Assembly (NCBI GenBank): GCA_000245075.1
Contig: JH599922.1
Location: 16,695-80,694, forward strand
Origin: Acetobacteraceae bacterium AT-5844
Lineage (GTDB): Bacteria > Pseudomonadota > Alphaproteobacteria > Acetobacterales > Acetobacteraceae
DNA: 64,000 bases
Reading direction: 5' to 3'
Shown here: in pieces, positions 44,274-54,307 of the stretch
Numbering within the stretch: position 1 is the stretch's first letter
Layout: every line of letters begins with the position of its first letter
Translations under genes and position numbers: made by a program
Notes under the pieces: model-generated
Seen by the model: only the letters and a program-made list of their open reading frames with translations
The model's database searches: none
Told to the model about the DNA's origin: nothing

Positions 44274-46124
44274 ATGCCAAGCTACCGCTCGCGTACCACC
44301 ACCCACGGCCGCAACATGGCCGGCGCCAGAGGCCTGTGGCGTGCGACAGGCATGAAGGATGAGGATTTCGGCAAGCCGATCATCGCGATTGCCAACAGCT
44401 TCACCCAGTTCGTTCCGGGCCACGTGCATCTCAAGGATCTCGGCCAGCTGGTGGCGCGGGAGATTGAGGCGGCAGGAGGCGTCGCCAAGGAATTCAACAC
44501 CATCGCCGTCGATGATGGTATCGCGATGGGCCATGACGGGATGCTCTACTCGCTGCCGAGCCGCGAGCTGATCGCCGACAGCGTGGAGTACATGGTCAAC
44601 GCGCACTGCGCCGATGCGCTGGTATGCATCTCCAACTGCGACAAGATCACGCCCGGCATGCTGATGGCCGCGATGCGCCTCAACATTCCCACAGTCTTTG
44701 TCTCGGGCGGCCCGATGGAAGCGGGCAAGGTTGTGGTAAAGGGCAAGCAGCGGGCGCTGGACCTGGTGGATGCCATGGTCGTTGCCGCCGACGATTCCTA
44801 CACCGATGAAGAAGTGAAGGTCATCGAGCGGTCTGCCTGCCCGACCTGCGGCTCCTGCTCCGGCATGTTTACCGCCAATTCAATGAACTGCCTTACTGAG
44901 GCGCTCGGCCTGTCCCTGCCGGGAAATGGCTCGACCCTCGCCACCCATGCGGACCGCGAAGCACTGTTCCGTGAAGCCGGCCGCGTGGTCGTCGATCTCG
45001 CACGGCGCTGGTACGAGCAGGACGACGTCACCGCGACCCCGCGCGGCATCGCGACCTTCGGCGCATTCGAAAACGCGATGAGCCTGGACATCGCCATGGG
45101 TGGCTCAACCAACACGGTGCTCCACCTCCTCGCAGCCGCGCAGGAGGCCGAGGTGAATTTCACCATGAGCGACATCGACAGGCTGTCGCGTCGTGTGCCC
45201 TGCCTGTGCAAGGTCGCGCCCGCGAAGAACGACGTCCATATGGAGGATGTGCACCGCGCCGGCGGCATCATGTCCATTCTGGGCGAGCTGGAGCGCGCGG
45301 GGCTGATCGATACGAGCCTGCCCACCGTTCACGCGAAGACGCTGGCCGATGCGCTGGATCGCTGGGATATCACCCGCACCACATCGGAAAAGGTGCGCGA
45401 ATTCTACCGCGCCGCCCCGGGCGGCGTCCCGACGCAGGTGGCCTTCAGCCAATCCGCGCGCTGGGAGGAGCTGGATACGGATCGCGAGACCGGCGTCATC
45501 CGCTCGGCCAGCCACCCCTTCTCCAAGGATGGTGGACTGGCGGTGTTGTTCGGCAACCTGGCGCCGGAAGGCTGCATCGTGAAGACGGCGGGCGTGGATG
45601 AGTCGATCCTGACCTTCCGCGGCACGGCACGGGTGTTCGAGAGCCAGGATGCGGCGGTGAGCGGCATTCTCGGCAACCAGGTGAAGGCGGGCGAGATCGT
45701 CATCGTCCGCTATGAAGGCCCGAAGGGCGGGCCTGGGATGCAGGAGATGCTCTACCCGACCAGCTATCTTAAGTCGAAGGGGCTGGGGAAGACCTGCGCA
45801 CTCATCACCGATGGCCGGTTCTCGGGCGGCTCGTCCGGCCTTTCCATCGGCCATGTCTCTCCCGAGGCGGCTGAGGGTGGGTTGATCGGGCTGGTTGAGA
45901 CCGGCGACACGATCCTGATCGACATTCCGAACCGGGCCATCAACCTGGAGGTGGAGGACGCCGTCCTGGCTGAGCGCCGCGCGGCGATGGAGGCAAAGGG
46001 CTCGGCTGCCTGGAAGCCAGCGAACCGTGACCGCAAAGTTTCGCCAGCCCTTCAAGCCTATGCTGCGCTGACTACCAACGCCGCTCGAGGTGCAGTCCGC
46101 GACCTGCGCCAGCTCGAACGGTAA
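44274..46124 (+). CDS. ilvD: Dihydroxy-acid dehydratase
   Basis: This 616-residue iron-sulfur enzyme converts 2,3-dihydroxy-isovalerate or -methylvalerate to the 2-oxo acid in branched-chain amino-acid synthesis. The length equals E. coli IlvD and the sequence matches it closely along its length. Cluster cysteines are C122 (ISNCDK), C192 and C195 (PTCGSC). Related sugar-acid dehydratases exist, but the close IlvD match and the GGPMEAGK and DGRFSGG blocks argue for the biosynthetic enzyme. A terminator follows at 46149. Confidence 0.94.
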   Translation: MPSYRSRTTTHGRNMAGARGLWRATGMKDEDFGKPIIAIANSFTQFVPGHVHLKDLGQLVAREIEAAGGVAKEFNTIAVDDGIAMGHDGMLYSLPSRELIADSVEYMVNAHCADALVCISNCDKITPGMLMAAMRLNIPTVFVSGGPMEAGKVVVKGKQRALDLVDAMVVAADDSYTDEEVKVIERSACPTCGSCSGMFTANSMNCLTEALGLSLPGNGSTLATHADREALFREAGRVVVDLARRWYEQDDVTATPRGIATFGAFENAMSLDIAMGGSTNTVLHLLAAAQEAEVNFTMSDIDRLSRRVPCLCKVAPAKNDVHMEDVHRAGGIMSILGELERAGLIDTSLPTVHAKTLADALDRWDITRTTSEKVREFYRAAPGGVPTQVAFSQSARWEELDTDRETGVIRSASHPFSKDGGLAVLFGNLAPEGCIVKTAGVDESILTFRGTARVFESQDAAVSGILGNQVKAGEIVIVRYEGPKGGPGMQEMLYPTSYLKSKGLGKTCALITDGRFSGGSSGLSIGHVSPEAAEGGLIGLVETGDTILIDIPNRAINLEVEDAVLAERRAAMEAKGSAAWKPANRDRKVSPALQAYAALTTNAARGAVRDLRQLER

Positions 46125-46477
46125 GCACTCCGAACATCAGTCGGACGAGGCCGCCGTCGCATATGACGGCGGCCTTTTATATTTCAGGGCGACGCTTGGC
46201 GGAGGTGCCTCGGATCGGAGGCCGCCGGCCCGCTTCGCCGCCCGACTGGCGGGCGGATTGACGAAATGTCACGCTCTCGCCATAAATGCGAATGCCTCGC
46301 AATAGCATGCATTTGAGCCGCGATGGGTGTCCGATCCTTCCAAGCCGTATCCTTCCGATTTCGGCGTTGGGCAGAGCAGGCCTCCCCCTTTCGCTCTCTT
46401 TTCTGCCGGCCCCCTTCGGCTGGTGAGCGGCGGCAGTACGGATCATTCCGCCTTTTCCACTCTGTCAGGAAACAAGC
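46125..46477. other. Gap with terminator, otherwise no gene (353 bp)
   Basis: Apart from the ilvD terminator, no gene or RNA was recognised. The 3' part presumably carries the promoter of the beta-propeller gene, which has AGGA before its ATG. Confidence 0.4.
46149..46178 (+). terminator. Rho-independent terminator after ilvD
   Basis: GGCCGCCGTC pairs perfectly with GACGGCGGCC over 10 bp with a 6-nt loop, followed at once by TTTT. It begins 25 bp after the ilvD stop. This is the clearest intrinsic terminator of the window. Confidence 0.85.
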
Positions 46478-47914
46478 ATGACACGCCTTGACCCACGTTT
46501 CCGCCGGACCTTCTCCGGCCTGTTGCTCGCCGGTACGCTCATGCTCAACGCGGGCACCGCTTTGGGTCAGTCCACCTTCGGTGCTTTGGATCAGACCTCC
46601 AATGTTCAGCTCCGCTTCTCGGCGGCTGAGCAGAACCGGCCTATCCACGCCGGCAGCGTGGTCGCGGTCGCAGGGCAGGGCTTCCGCCCCGGCCAGCAGG
46701 TAACGCTGCTGTATGGAACGACGCCGCTGCTGGGTAACGCACTGGTCGCGGATGGCGAGGGCAAGATTGCCGGGCGGATCACCGTGCCGGCCGAGGCCGT
46801 GGCCGGCAACCACCCGATCGTAGTGGTGGTGCAGGGGCCGTATAATGCGACGGTCGCCACGCTCAAGGTGTCGCCCCAGATCCCGCTCTCCGGTCTCGAT
46901 CGTTTCGAGATTACCGAGGGGCGCGTCGCGCGCGGCCTCTACCAGTCCGCCTACAGCGCCCGCAACAACGCGCTGTTCGTGACCGCCGCCGTCGGCCGTC
47001 CGCCGGTGCGGCAGTCCGAGTTGCTGCGTCTGAACCCGGAGACCCTGGCCGTTGTCGCCCGGGTGGCACCGCAGGCTGCGCCGGCGCCGGCACCTCGGCC
47101 TGGTGCAGCCTCTCCCGGCCCGGCCGATGGCGGTGTCTACGCCGTCTACGGCGTCGGTGTCGACGATGTGAATGAGACCGTTTGGGTCAGCAATTCGCGC
47201 CAGAATACCGTGGCGGTCTACCGCCAGTCGGATCTGTCGCTGGTCCGTCAATTCGAGCCTGGCACGGTGAGCCACGCCCGCGACGTCGTCATCGACGCGA
47301 CGCTCGGCAAGGCCTATTCGAGCGCTACATTCAAGCCCGAGGTCGTGGTGTTCAACACGCGCACACCGGAGGTCGCCGGTCGCATCCAGATTGCCTCCCG
47401 GGTGAGGGGAGGAACTTTCTCCGCCGCCAGCCTGTCCCTGAACGCCGACGCGCACCGTCTCTACGTGGTCAGCAACAGCACCAACGAAGTGGCCATCATC
47501 AACACCCAGACCGATCAGGTGGAGAAGGTGCTTCCGGTTCCTGGCGCGCGTGCCTCCATCGGCGTGTCTCACGATCCCCGCACCCACCGCATCTTCGTCG
47601 CATCCCAGGGCAGCGACAACCTGGTTGTGCTCGATGGAGAGAGCGGCGCCGTGGTTGCCGATACTTTGGTCGGCGCCGGGGCACTGAACGTTGTCTTCGA
47701 TCCGGTGCAGCGTCGCGCCTATGTCGCCAGCCGAGCGGCAGGGACCGTTACCGTGACCGATGTGGACGGAAAGATTCTCGCAAATATCGGACCGGCGCCC
47801 CTGGCCAACCATGTGGCCACCGGACCGAACGGCACTGTCTTCGCCGTCGACAAATCCGCTGCTGCCCGCAATGAAGAAGGCGACACCATTCTGCGGATCC
47901 GCCCACGGCAGTAA
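46478..47914 (+). CDS. Secreted YncE-like beta-propeller protein
   Basis: This 478-residue exported protein has a signal peptide (GLLLAGTLMLNAGTALG, cut about 30). An N-terminal region of about 100 residues looks like an Ig/IPT-type beta-sandwich (VVAVAGQGFRPGQQVTLLYG). It is followed by a YncE/40-residue YVTN-type propeller with recurring V-x-V-x-x-x-x-x-N-T-V-x-V-like blades and a Pro/Ala-rich linker at 199-215. It is monocistronic, with terminators on both sides. Function unknown; it may bind a ligand or protein in the periplasm or at the surface. Confidence 0.88.
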   Translation: MTRLDPRFRRTFSGLLLAGTLMLNAGTALGQSTFGALDQTSNVQLRFSAAEQNRPIHAGSVVAVAGQGFRPGQQVTLLYGTTPLLGNALVADGEGKIAGRITVPAEAVAGNHPIVVVVQGPYNATVATLKVSPQIPLSGLDRFEITEGRVARGLYQSAYSARNNALFVTAAVGRPPVRQSELLRLNPETLAVVARVAPQAAPAPAPRPGAASPGPADGGVYAVYGVGVDDVNETVWVSNSRQNTVAVYRQSDLSLVRQFEPGTVSHARDVVIDATLGKAYSSATFKPEVVVFNTRTPEVAGRIQIASRVRGGTFSAASLSLNADAHRLYVVSNSTNEVAIINTQTDQVEKVLPVPGARASIGVSHDPRTHRIFVASQGSDNLVVLDGESGAVVADTLVGAGALNVVFDPVQRRAYVASRAAGTVTVTDVDGKILANIGPAPLANHVATGPNGTVFAVDKSAAARNEEGDTILRIRPRQ

Positions 47915-48593
47915 TCAGGACCTACCTCCGGGCGCCTCTCTGCTGAGGCGCCCGCTTTAACTGCTGTCCGCCAGAAGCCGGCCCGTGACGCCTAGCCGGC
48001 GGTCATGCACCATACCGAGGTCAGACGGCAGGCTTGCGGCTGAGAAGTAAGAGAGTCTGTCGCGCTCACGTCCAAGCACGGACACGTTGGGGGCCGCGTA
48101 GGCAGATACGCTGTCCAGATTGTGCCGCAATAGCGAAACAGACAAGGTGGCAAACTGGGCTGGCGTGGAAGCGACCTCTCCCGCATTAGTCTAGCCCGGC
48201 CATCAGGGGGCGTGCCAGTTCACTTACACGTTCCCGAGATGCGCTTGACGTCAGACCATAGCAAGGATCAAGCTACCGGCTACGAAGATAACCATGAGGG
48301 AGGGGACCGTATCTCCGCCCCTTTGGGGGACGTCCGTGTACCTTGCTCATGGCTCATTAGATTCGGACGCCCAAAGCTGCGCGTACATAGCAATACATCG
48401 ATATGCCATTCTTGCATTGTCGCGGTATTTTCTGGTTCCACGAATGCCAGATCGCGCGACTGCACGTATCTTTGCTTAGTCTAAGGAGAATGCCGCAGCG
48501 GAGCTCGGCTAGACGAAGCCGCTTTCCTGCTTGGCGCATGAAAGGCGCGACACGCGCTATATAATAAGACGATCTTGGAGGGAGGTATGTAAA
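47915..48593. other. Gene-poor gap upstream of the arcD-arcA locus (679 bp)
   Basis: No gene was accepted. A 62-codon reverse frame at 47957-48145 could be a gene remnant, but no family was recognised. Base composition looks lower in G+C than most of the window, especially at 48360-48480, which may mark an island boundary. A TATAAT-like element lies at 48560-48565, without a well-placed -35. Confidence 0.4.
47930..47957 (+). terminator. Hairpin terminator after the beta-propeller gene
   Basis: GGGCGCCTC pairs with GAGGCGCCC (9 bp, 6-nt loop), followed by GCTTT. It starts 15 bp after the stop. The T-run is short, but the position fits an intrinsic terminator. Confidence 0.6.
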
Positions 48594-50024
48594 ATGGCCG
48601 AAGCGCCAGTAAATAAACTGCCACTTCCGATTCTCACGGCAATGGTCGTTGGCTCCATGGTAGGGGCAGGGATATTTTCATTGCCTCGCACATTTGGTGG
48701 TGCGACCGGGCCCTTCGGAGCGCTGATCGCCTGGACAATAGCCGCGACAGGGATGTACATGCTCGCGCGCGTCTTCCAGGCCTTAGCTGAACGCAAGCCG
48801 GACCTGGATGCTGGTGTCTATGCATATGCGCGGGAAGGATTTGGCGACTACCCCGGCTTTCTTTCCGCCTTCGGGTACTGGATCGGGTCCTGCATAGGCA
48901 ACGTATCTTACTGGGTTCTCATCAAATCGACGCTGGGCGCATTCTTTCCCGTCTTTGGTGACGGGAATACCGTTATAGCCATTGTCGCCGCCTCGGCCGG
49001 TATCTGGCTCTTTCATTTCCTCATTCTGCGAGGCATCCAGCAAGCCGCCTTCATCAACACGGTGGTGACTGTTGCCAAGATTGTGCCGATCATCGCGTTC
49101 ATCATTATACTCGCTATTGCCTTCAAGCTCGATCTTTTCCGCTCCAACTTCTGGGGTGGAACCGGGATGCCTACGACAAGCCTCCTTGAACAGATCCGTG
49201 CAACCATGCTGGTCACGGTATTCGTTTTCCTCGGCATTGAAGGCGCCAGCGTTTACTCGCGCTTCGCTGAGAAGCGCTCTGACGTTGGCAAAGCAACAAT
49301 CCTGGGCTTCATTGGCGTCACAGCCCTGATGGTTCTGGTGACGCTCTTGCCATATGCGGTGCTGGAGCGGGCGGATATCGCGGGCATGCGCCAGCCCTCG
49401 ATGGCAGCGATCCTCGAGGCGGTTGTGGGCCCCTGGGGAGCAATCTTTGTGAGTGTGGGGCTTCTGGTGTCGGTCCTGGGCGCTTATCTCGCCTGGTCGC
49501 TGATCTGTGCCGAAGTCCTGTTCACCGCAGCTCGAACGCGCGATATGCCGAAAGTCTTCGCCAGAGAAAACCGTAATAAAGTTCCGTCGGCTGCGCTGTG
49601 GTTGTCCAATATCATCGTCCAGCTTGTGGTCATATCGACCTATTGGTCAACCGACGCATTCTCGCTGATGTTGAACCTTACCAGCGCCATGTCCTTGATA
49701 CCATACCTGCTGGTCGCGGCGTACGGCCTCAAGATAGCGCGGCGCGGAGAGACCTATGAGATCCGGCCCAGGGAACGTCGCCGCGATCTGATATTTGCCC
49801 TCATCGCTGCCATCTATACGATCTTTATGATCATCGCCGGCGGCATGAAGTTCCTTTTGTTGTCCTGCGTTCTCTACGGGCCGGGAACAGCCTTGTATTT
49901 CTGGGCACGGAAGGAACAGGGGAAATCCCTGTTTACCCCGAGTGAATGGATCATTTTCGCCGCAGCGGCACTGGGCTGCGTGGTAGGGATCTATGGCCTT
50001 GCTACCGGCTCAATAACAATCTAG
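48594..50024 (+). CDS. ArcD-like APC-family amino-acid antiporter
   Basis: This 476-residue inner-membrane protein has 12 to 13 hydrophobic segments and the APA/ArcD-type first helix (TAMVVGSMVGAGIFSLP). It is closely related to the copy at 51345. The start was placed at the ATG at 48594, with GGAGGGAGG upstream. It lies directly before arcA, so arginine uptake in exchange for ornithine or citrulline is likely. As no OTC or carbamate kinase follows, citrulline exchange may be the true activity. Confidence 0.9.
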   Translation: MAEAPVNKLPLPILTAMVVGSMVGAGIFSLPRTFGGATGPFGALIAWTIAATGMYMLARVFQALAERKPDLDAGVYAYAREGFGDYPGFLSAFGYWIGSCIGNVSYWVLIKSTLGAFFPVFGDGNTVIAIVAASAGIWLFHFLILRGIQQAAFINTVVTVAKIVPIIAFIIILAIAFKLDLFRSNFWGGTGMPTTSLLEQIRATMLVTVFVFLGIEGASVYSRFAEKRSDVGKATILGFIGVTALMVLVTLLPYAVLERADIAGMRQPSMAAILEAVVGPWGAIFVSVGLLVSVLGAYLAWSLICAEVLFTAARTRDMPKVFARENRNKVPSAALWLSNIIVQLVVISTYWSTDAFSLMLNLTSAMSLIPYLLVAAYGLKIARRGETYEIRPRERRRDLIFALIAAIYTIFMIIAGGMKFLLLSCVLYGPGTALYFWARKEQGKSLFTPSEWIIFAAAALGCVVGIYGLATGSITI

Positions 50025-50051
50025 CGGCGTTTAACCGCAGGGAGGAATTGC

Positions 50052-51302
50052 ATGAGTGAGGTCACGTCTACGCCCTTCGGCGTGCATTCGGAAGTTGGTC
50101 AGTTGCGAAAGGTTATGGTCTGTGCGCCCGGCCGGGCGCATCAGCGCCTTACGCCTAGTAACTGCGATTCACTGCTGTTCGATGACGTTCTTTGGGTCGA
50201 CGTTGCAAAACGCGACCACTTCGATTTCATCACGAAAATGCGGGATCGTGGCATCGACGTCGTTGAAATGCACAACATGCTGACCGAGACGCTGGCGATA
50301 CCTGAGGCGAAGTCCTGGATTCTCGATAACCAGGTTGTGCCAAACCAGGTGGGTCTGGGATTCGTCGAGGAGGTCAGGTCCTATCTGGACGGCCTTCCTC
50401 ATCGCCGCCTTGCCGAGACCTTGATTGGCGGCCTTTCGACCTACGAGTTTCCGGAGACCATCGGCGGAGAGACACTCGCTCTTATCCGAGACGCGGCCGG
50501 CGTGAATGAGTATCTGCTGCCTCCGCTACCAAATACTCTCTACACGCGCGATACCACCTGCTGGATCTATGGGGGCGTCACTCTTAATCCGCTTTACTGG
50601 CCCGCCCGTCATGAAGAAACCATCCTCACCACGGCCATCTATAAGTTCCATCCCGACTTTGCTGGCAAAGTGAATTTCTGGTGGGGCGACCCGACGCAGG
50701 ATTGGGGACTCGCAACGCTCGAGGGCGGCGACGTGATGCCAATCGGCAAAGGCAACGTCTTGATAGGCATGAGTGAGCGCACATCGCGGCAAGCCATAAG
50801 TCAGCTGGCGGGTGTGCTATTCGAGAAGGGGGTGGCGGAGCGTGTCATCATCGCTGCCATGCCAAAGCTTCGTGCAGCCATGCATCTCGATACGGTGTTC
50901 ACCTTTGCGGACCGCGATTGTATTCTGCTCTACCCGGACATCGTCGATAAAATCGAAACGTTTTCCTATCGGCCAAATGGCAAGGGCGGCATAGAACTCC
51001 GTAAGGATCCCGGCGGCCTCGTCAAAACGGTGCAGGAGGCGCTTGGCCTTAAACAATTGCGTGTCGTTGAAACAGGCGGGAACGACTACATGCGGGAACG
51101 CACGCAGTGGGACAGCGGCGCGAATCTCGTTTGCGCGTCTCCAGGTGTAGTCTTCGCCTATGACCGCAATACCTACGCCAATACCTTGCTGCGTAAGGCC
51201 GGTATCGAGGTTATTACGATTGACGGATCGGAGCTCGGTCGCGGCCGCGGTGGAGGACATTGTATGACCTGCCCGATCATCCGCGACGCAGTGGATTTCT
51301 GA
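50052..51302 (+). CDS. arcA: Arginine deiminase
   Basis: This 416-residue guanidino-group hydrolase converts L-arginine to citrulline and ammonia. Family blocks are present: [22 protein letters not shown], and the C-terminal catalytic Cys404 in GGGHC. GGGAGG precedes the ATG, 27 bp after the first antiporter gene. Cytoplasmic. Ammonia release suggests acid resistance or nitrogen supply; energy via carbamoyl phosphate would need arcB and arcC, which were not seen in the window. Confidence 0.95.
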   Translation: MSEVTSTPFGVHSEVGQLRKVMVCAPGRAHQRLTPSNCDSLLFDDVLWVDVAKRDHFDFITKMRDRGIDVVEMHNMLTETLAIPEAKSWILDNQVVPNQVGLGFVEEVRSYLDGLPHRRLAETLIGGLSTYEFPETIGGETLALIRDAAGVNEYLLPPLPNTLYTRDTTCWIYGGVTLNPLYWPARHEETILTTAIYKFHPDFAGKVNFWWGDPTQDWGLATLEGGDVMPIGKGNVLIGMSERTSRQAISQLAGVLFEKGVAERVIIAAMPKLRAAMHLDTVFTFADRDCILLYPDIVDKIETFSYRPNGKGGIELRKDPGGLVKTVQEALGLKQLRVVETGGNDYMRERTQWDSGANLVCASPGVVFAYDRNTYANTLLRKAGIEVITIDGSELGRGRGGGHCMTCPIIRDAVDF

Positions 51303-51344
51303 GAGAAGCCGGCAGTTCACTCTGTCCACGCAGGGGAGGGGACT

Positions 51345-52778
51345 ATGACGGTGCCCGCCGAGCAGAAGCTGGCCATGCCAGCTCTGACCGCCATGGTTGT
51401 GGGTTCCATGGTCGGAGCCGGTATTTTCTCATTGCCGCAAGCCTTCGGGCGGGTAAGCGGAGGCCTTGGCGCACTCATTGCCTGGACAATTACAGGCACC
51501 GGCATGCTGATGCTGGCCCTCGTTTTCCAGTCCCTTTCGCAGCGAAAGCCGGAGTTGGATAGCGGCATCTATGCCTATGCCAAGGCAGGCTTCGGGGACT
51601 ATCTGGGCTTCCTCTCCGCATTGGGATATTGGACCGTATGTTGTCTCGGCAACGTGTCCTACTGGGTATTGATCAAATCGACCCTAGGAGCTCTGTTTCC
51701 GATATTTGGTGACGGAAACACGCTTCCCGCGGTCTTGATATCCTCGATTGGCGTCTGGGTAGTGCACGCCATGATCCTTCGGGGTGTAAAGCAGGCCGCT
51801 GTGCTCAACACCATTGTCACCGTAGCCAAGATCATTCCCATCCTCATCTTTCTGGCTTTTGCGTGGGCCGGGTTCCAAGGCGATATCTTTGCAGTCAATT
51901 TCTATGGCGGCGGCGCAGAACTGCCGGCGGCAGGATTGTTCGAGCAAGTCCGCGGGACAATGTTGGTGACTGTCTTCGTCTTCGTCGGGATCGAAGGCGC
52001 GAGCGTCTACTCTCGCTATGCCCGCAGGCGGACGGATGTAGGATGGGCCACGCTGCTTGGCTTCCTGGGCGTGCTCTGCCTGCTCGTGCTGGTCACCATG
52101 CTGTCCTATGGCCTCATGCTGAGGCCTGATCTCGCAGCGCTGCGCAATCCTTCCATGGCTGGCGTCCTGCAAGCGATCGTCGGCCCTTGGGGCGCGGTCT
52201 TTGTCAGCGTGGGTCTCATTATTTCCGTTTTGGGCGCCTATCTGTCCTGGTCGCTGCTTGCAGCCGAGGTACTGTTTTCCGCCGCCCGTTCGGATGTCAT
52301 GCCAGCCTTTCTGGCCAGGGAGAATCGTAGCAGGGCTCCTTCCGCCGCGCTTTGGCTGACCAATCTTTTGGTGCAGCTCTTCCTGATCCTGACACTGTTC
52401 GCCGAGGAAGCCTTTCTCATCGCGCTCAAGCTGACGTCGTCGATGATCCTTCTGCCCTACCTCCTTGTGGCGGCCTATGCCCTGAAACTGGCGTGGACGG
52501 GCGAGACCTACGAGGAAGGACATCAGGAGCGGAAAGGTGAGTGGATCCGCGCCGCACTTGCGACCCTTTATGCAGCAGGCCTGATCTATGCTGGCGGCCT
52601 CAAGTTCCTGCTTCTATCCCTGGTTATCTATGCCCCCGGAACCGTGTTGTTCATAAAGGCTCAGAGGCAGCATGGCCGCCGGATCTTTACGCGGCCGGAA
52701 GCCATGTTGTTTATCGTCGTAGCGGCAGGGGCAATACTGGCGCTGTATGGAATGGTGGCGGGGCTCATCAGCGTTTGA
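51345..52778 (+). CDS. ArcD-like APC-family amino-acid antiporter (paralogue)
   Basis: This 477-residue paralogue of the protein at 48594 shares long blocks such as TAMVVGSMVGAGIFSLP and GNVSYWVLIKSTLGA. GGGGAGGGG lies before the ATG, 42 bp after arcA. The two antiporters likely arose by duplication around arcA. They may differ in ligand (ornithine, citrulline) or direction. Confidence 0.9.
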   Translation: MTVPAEQKLAMPALTAMVVGSMVGAGIFSLPQAFGRVSGGLGALIAWTITGTGMLMLALVFQSLSQRKPELDSGIYAYAKAGFGDYLGFLSALGYWTVCCLGNVSYWVLIKSTLGALFPIFGDGNTLPAVLISSIGVWVVHAMILRGVKQAAVLNTIVTVAKIIPILIFLAFAWAGFQGDIFAVNFYGGGAELPAAGLFEQVRGTMLVTVFVFVGIEGASVYSRYARRRTDVGWATLLGFLGVLCLLVLVTMLSYGLMLRPDLAALRNPSMAGVLQAIVGPWGAVFVSVGLIISVLGAYLSWSLLAAEVLFSAARSDVMPAFLARENRSRAPSAALWLTNLLVQLFLILTLFAEEAFLIALKLTSSMILLPYLLVAAYALKLAWTGETYEEGHQERKGEWIRAALATLYAAGLIYAGGLKFLLLSLVIYAPGTVLFIKAQRQHGRRIFTRPEAMLFIVVAAGAILALYGMVAGLISV

Positions 52779-52842
52779 CCGTAAACAGCACGGAGGCAGA
52801 TGCCGCAGGTAAGTGGGTTCCAGATTCTGCGGTGTTGAGCTC

Positions 52843-54303
52843 TCAGAAGGAGCCGAACAGGCTTCCCAGAATGATGACGGCTACGAGCGCGATCATGGCG
52901 ACGATGACGCTGGTGACGAATACGTCCAGATAACTGCGCCGGTGATCCGTGCCGCAAACAGCAAGCAGAGTGACCACGGCGCCGTTGTGTGGCAAGGCAT
53001 CCAGGGTTCCCGCTCCTATGACCGCTACGCGATGCATCAGCCCAGGGTCGATCCCCTGCTCGCTGGCGATTTGGAGATAGGTCTCTCCCAGGGTCTCCAG
53101 CGCGATGGTAAGGCCGCCAGAGGCTGAGCCGGTCAATGCCGCCAACACGTTGGTGGCGACTGAGAGGGAAACCAGTGGCCCGCCGCCCAGACCCAGCACC
53201 TGGTCGCGAACCGCCGCGAAGGCTGGCAAGGCGGCTACAACAGCGCCGAACCCGACCAGGCTGCCTACTCCCAATACCGGTAGCACCACTGAATTCGCCC
53301 CTGCATCCAGCGTGGCCCGCAGAGAGGGGAGACGACGCCAGTTCAGTGCAACGACGGTCAAGCACGCCGCCGCCAGAGCCACGGCGACGGACCATACGCC
53401 TGCCACCGCCCCGACTGACGTTTCTCCCCAGCGTGGCTCGCTGAGAAACGCCGTGCTCATGTTGGGCAGGACCACGACCGTCATGATGAGATTGACCAGT
53501 AGAACCACGACGATAGGGACAGATGCGACGATCAAGCTCGGCTCGCTGCCGCCGTGCTGGCCGTGACGCGCCTCGGCGGGGTCGAACTCCGCGGAGATGA
53601 CGGCCTGCTCGCGGATGGCAGGGTTTCCTGCGGCAGTGTCGGCAGCGATTTGGCCATCGGGCGCGCTGCCATAACCTTCGCCGGCCCGACGTGCCTGGCC
53701 TTCGCGGAATGAAAGCCACCAGAGACCAAGTCCGGCCATGATCAACGCTGCGATGACGCCCAGGCCAGGCGCCGCCCAGGGCGAGGTGCCGAAGAACGGC
53801 ATGGGGATGGCGTTCTGGATCGCTGGTGTCCCTGGCAGTGCGGACATAGTGAAGCTGGATGCTCCCAGCATGATGGCCGCGGGCAGCAATCGGTGCGGAA
53901 TATTGGCTGTGCGGAACATGGCATGCCCCATCGGGGCGAGTACGAAGAACGCAACGAAGAGGCTGACGCCGCCATAGGTCACCGCCGCGCCGGCAAGCAC
54001 GACCGCGAGCATCGCGCGCTTCGCACCCAGGCGCTCTGTCAGGCCGTGGGCGATCGCGGTAACGGAACCGCTGTCATCCATCAACTTGCCGAAGATGCCG
54101 CCCAACAGGAAAAGCGGAAAGAATTGTCCGATAAAACCCGAGGCACCGCCCATGAAGGTCTGTGTCCAGTGGGCCAGTAGTGGCTCGCCGGCGAAGAGGG
54201 CGGCTACCAGCGCCGAGAGCGGAGCCAGAAGCAGCACGCTCCAGCCCCGGAAGGCCAAGGCCATGAGCAGCGCGAGACCCAACAGGATGCCAATAAGCCC
54301 CAT
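52843..54303 (-). CDS. GntP-family (gluconate/organic acid) permease
   Basis: This 486-residue inner-membrane permease has about 12-14 hydrophobic segments and the pattern LLGGIFGKLMDDSGSVTAIA early in the chain, as in the GntP/CitMHS families. The ATG at 54303 was chosen; it lies 4 bp after the patatin stop, so the two genes are likely co-transcribed. It probably moves gluconate, citrate or a hydroxy acid with protons. It is convergent with the arc locus. Confidence 0.85.
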   Translation of the reverse strand: MGLIGILLGLALLMALAFRGWSVLLLAPLSALVAALFAGEPLLAHWTQTFMGGASGFIGQFFPLFLLGGIFGKLMDDSGSVTAIAHGLTERLGAKRAMLAVVLAGAAVTYGGVSLFVAFFVLAPMGHAMFRTANIPHRLLPAAIMLGASSFTMSALPGTPAIQNAIPMPFFGTSPWAAPGLGVIAALIMAGLGLWWLSFREGQARRAGEGYGSAPDGQIAADTAAGNPAIREQAVISAEFDPAEARHGQHGGSEPSLIVASVPIVVVLLVNLIMTVVVLPNMSTAFLSEPRWGETSVGAVAGVWSVAVALAAACLTVVALNWRRLPSLRATLDAGANSVVLPVLGVGSLVGFGAVVAALPAFAAVRDQVLGLGGGPLVSLSVATNVLAALTGSASGGLTIALETLGETYLQIASEQGIDPGLMHRVAVIGAGTLDALPHNGAVVTLLAVCGTDHRRSYLDVFVTSVIVAMIALVAVIILGSLFGSF

Positions 54304-54307
54304 CGCG

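Noticed and set aside
46184..47812. Long antisense open frame (542 codons) over the beta-propeller gene
   Set aside because: The forward frame has a signal peptide, ribosome site and propeller repeats; the reverse frame has none.
47957..48145. 62-codon reverse frame in the gap before the arc locus
   Set aside because: It might be a gene remnant, but no family, ribosome site or neighbour supports it.
48560..48565. TATAAT-like -10 element before the first antiporter gene
   Set aside because: No -35 element at a 16-18 bp distance was found, so it was not listed as a promoter.
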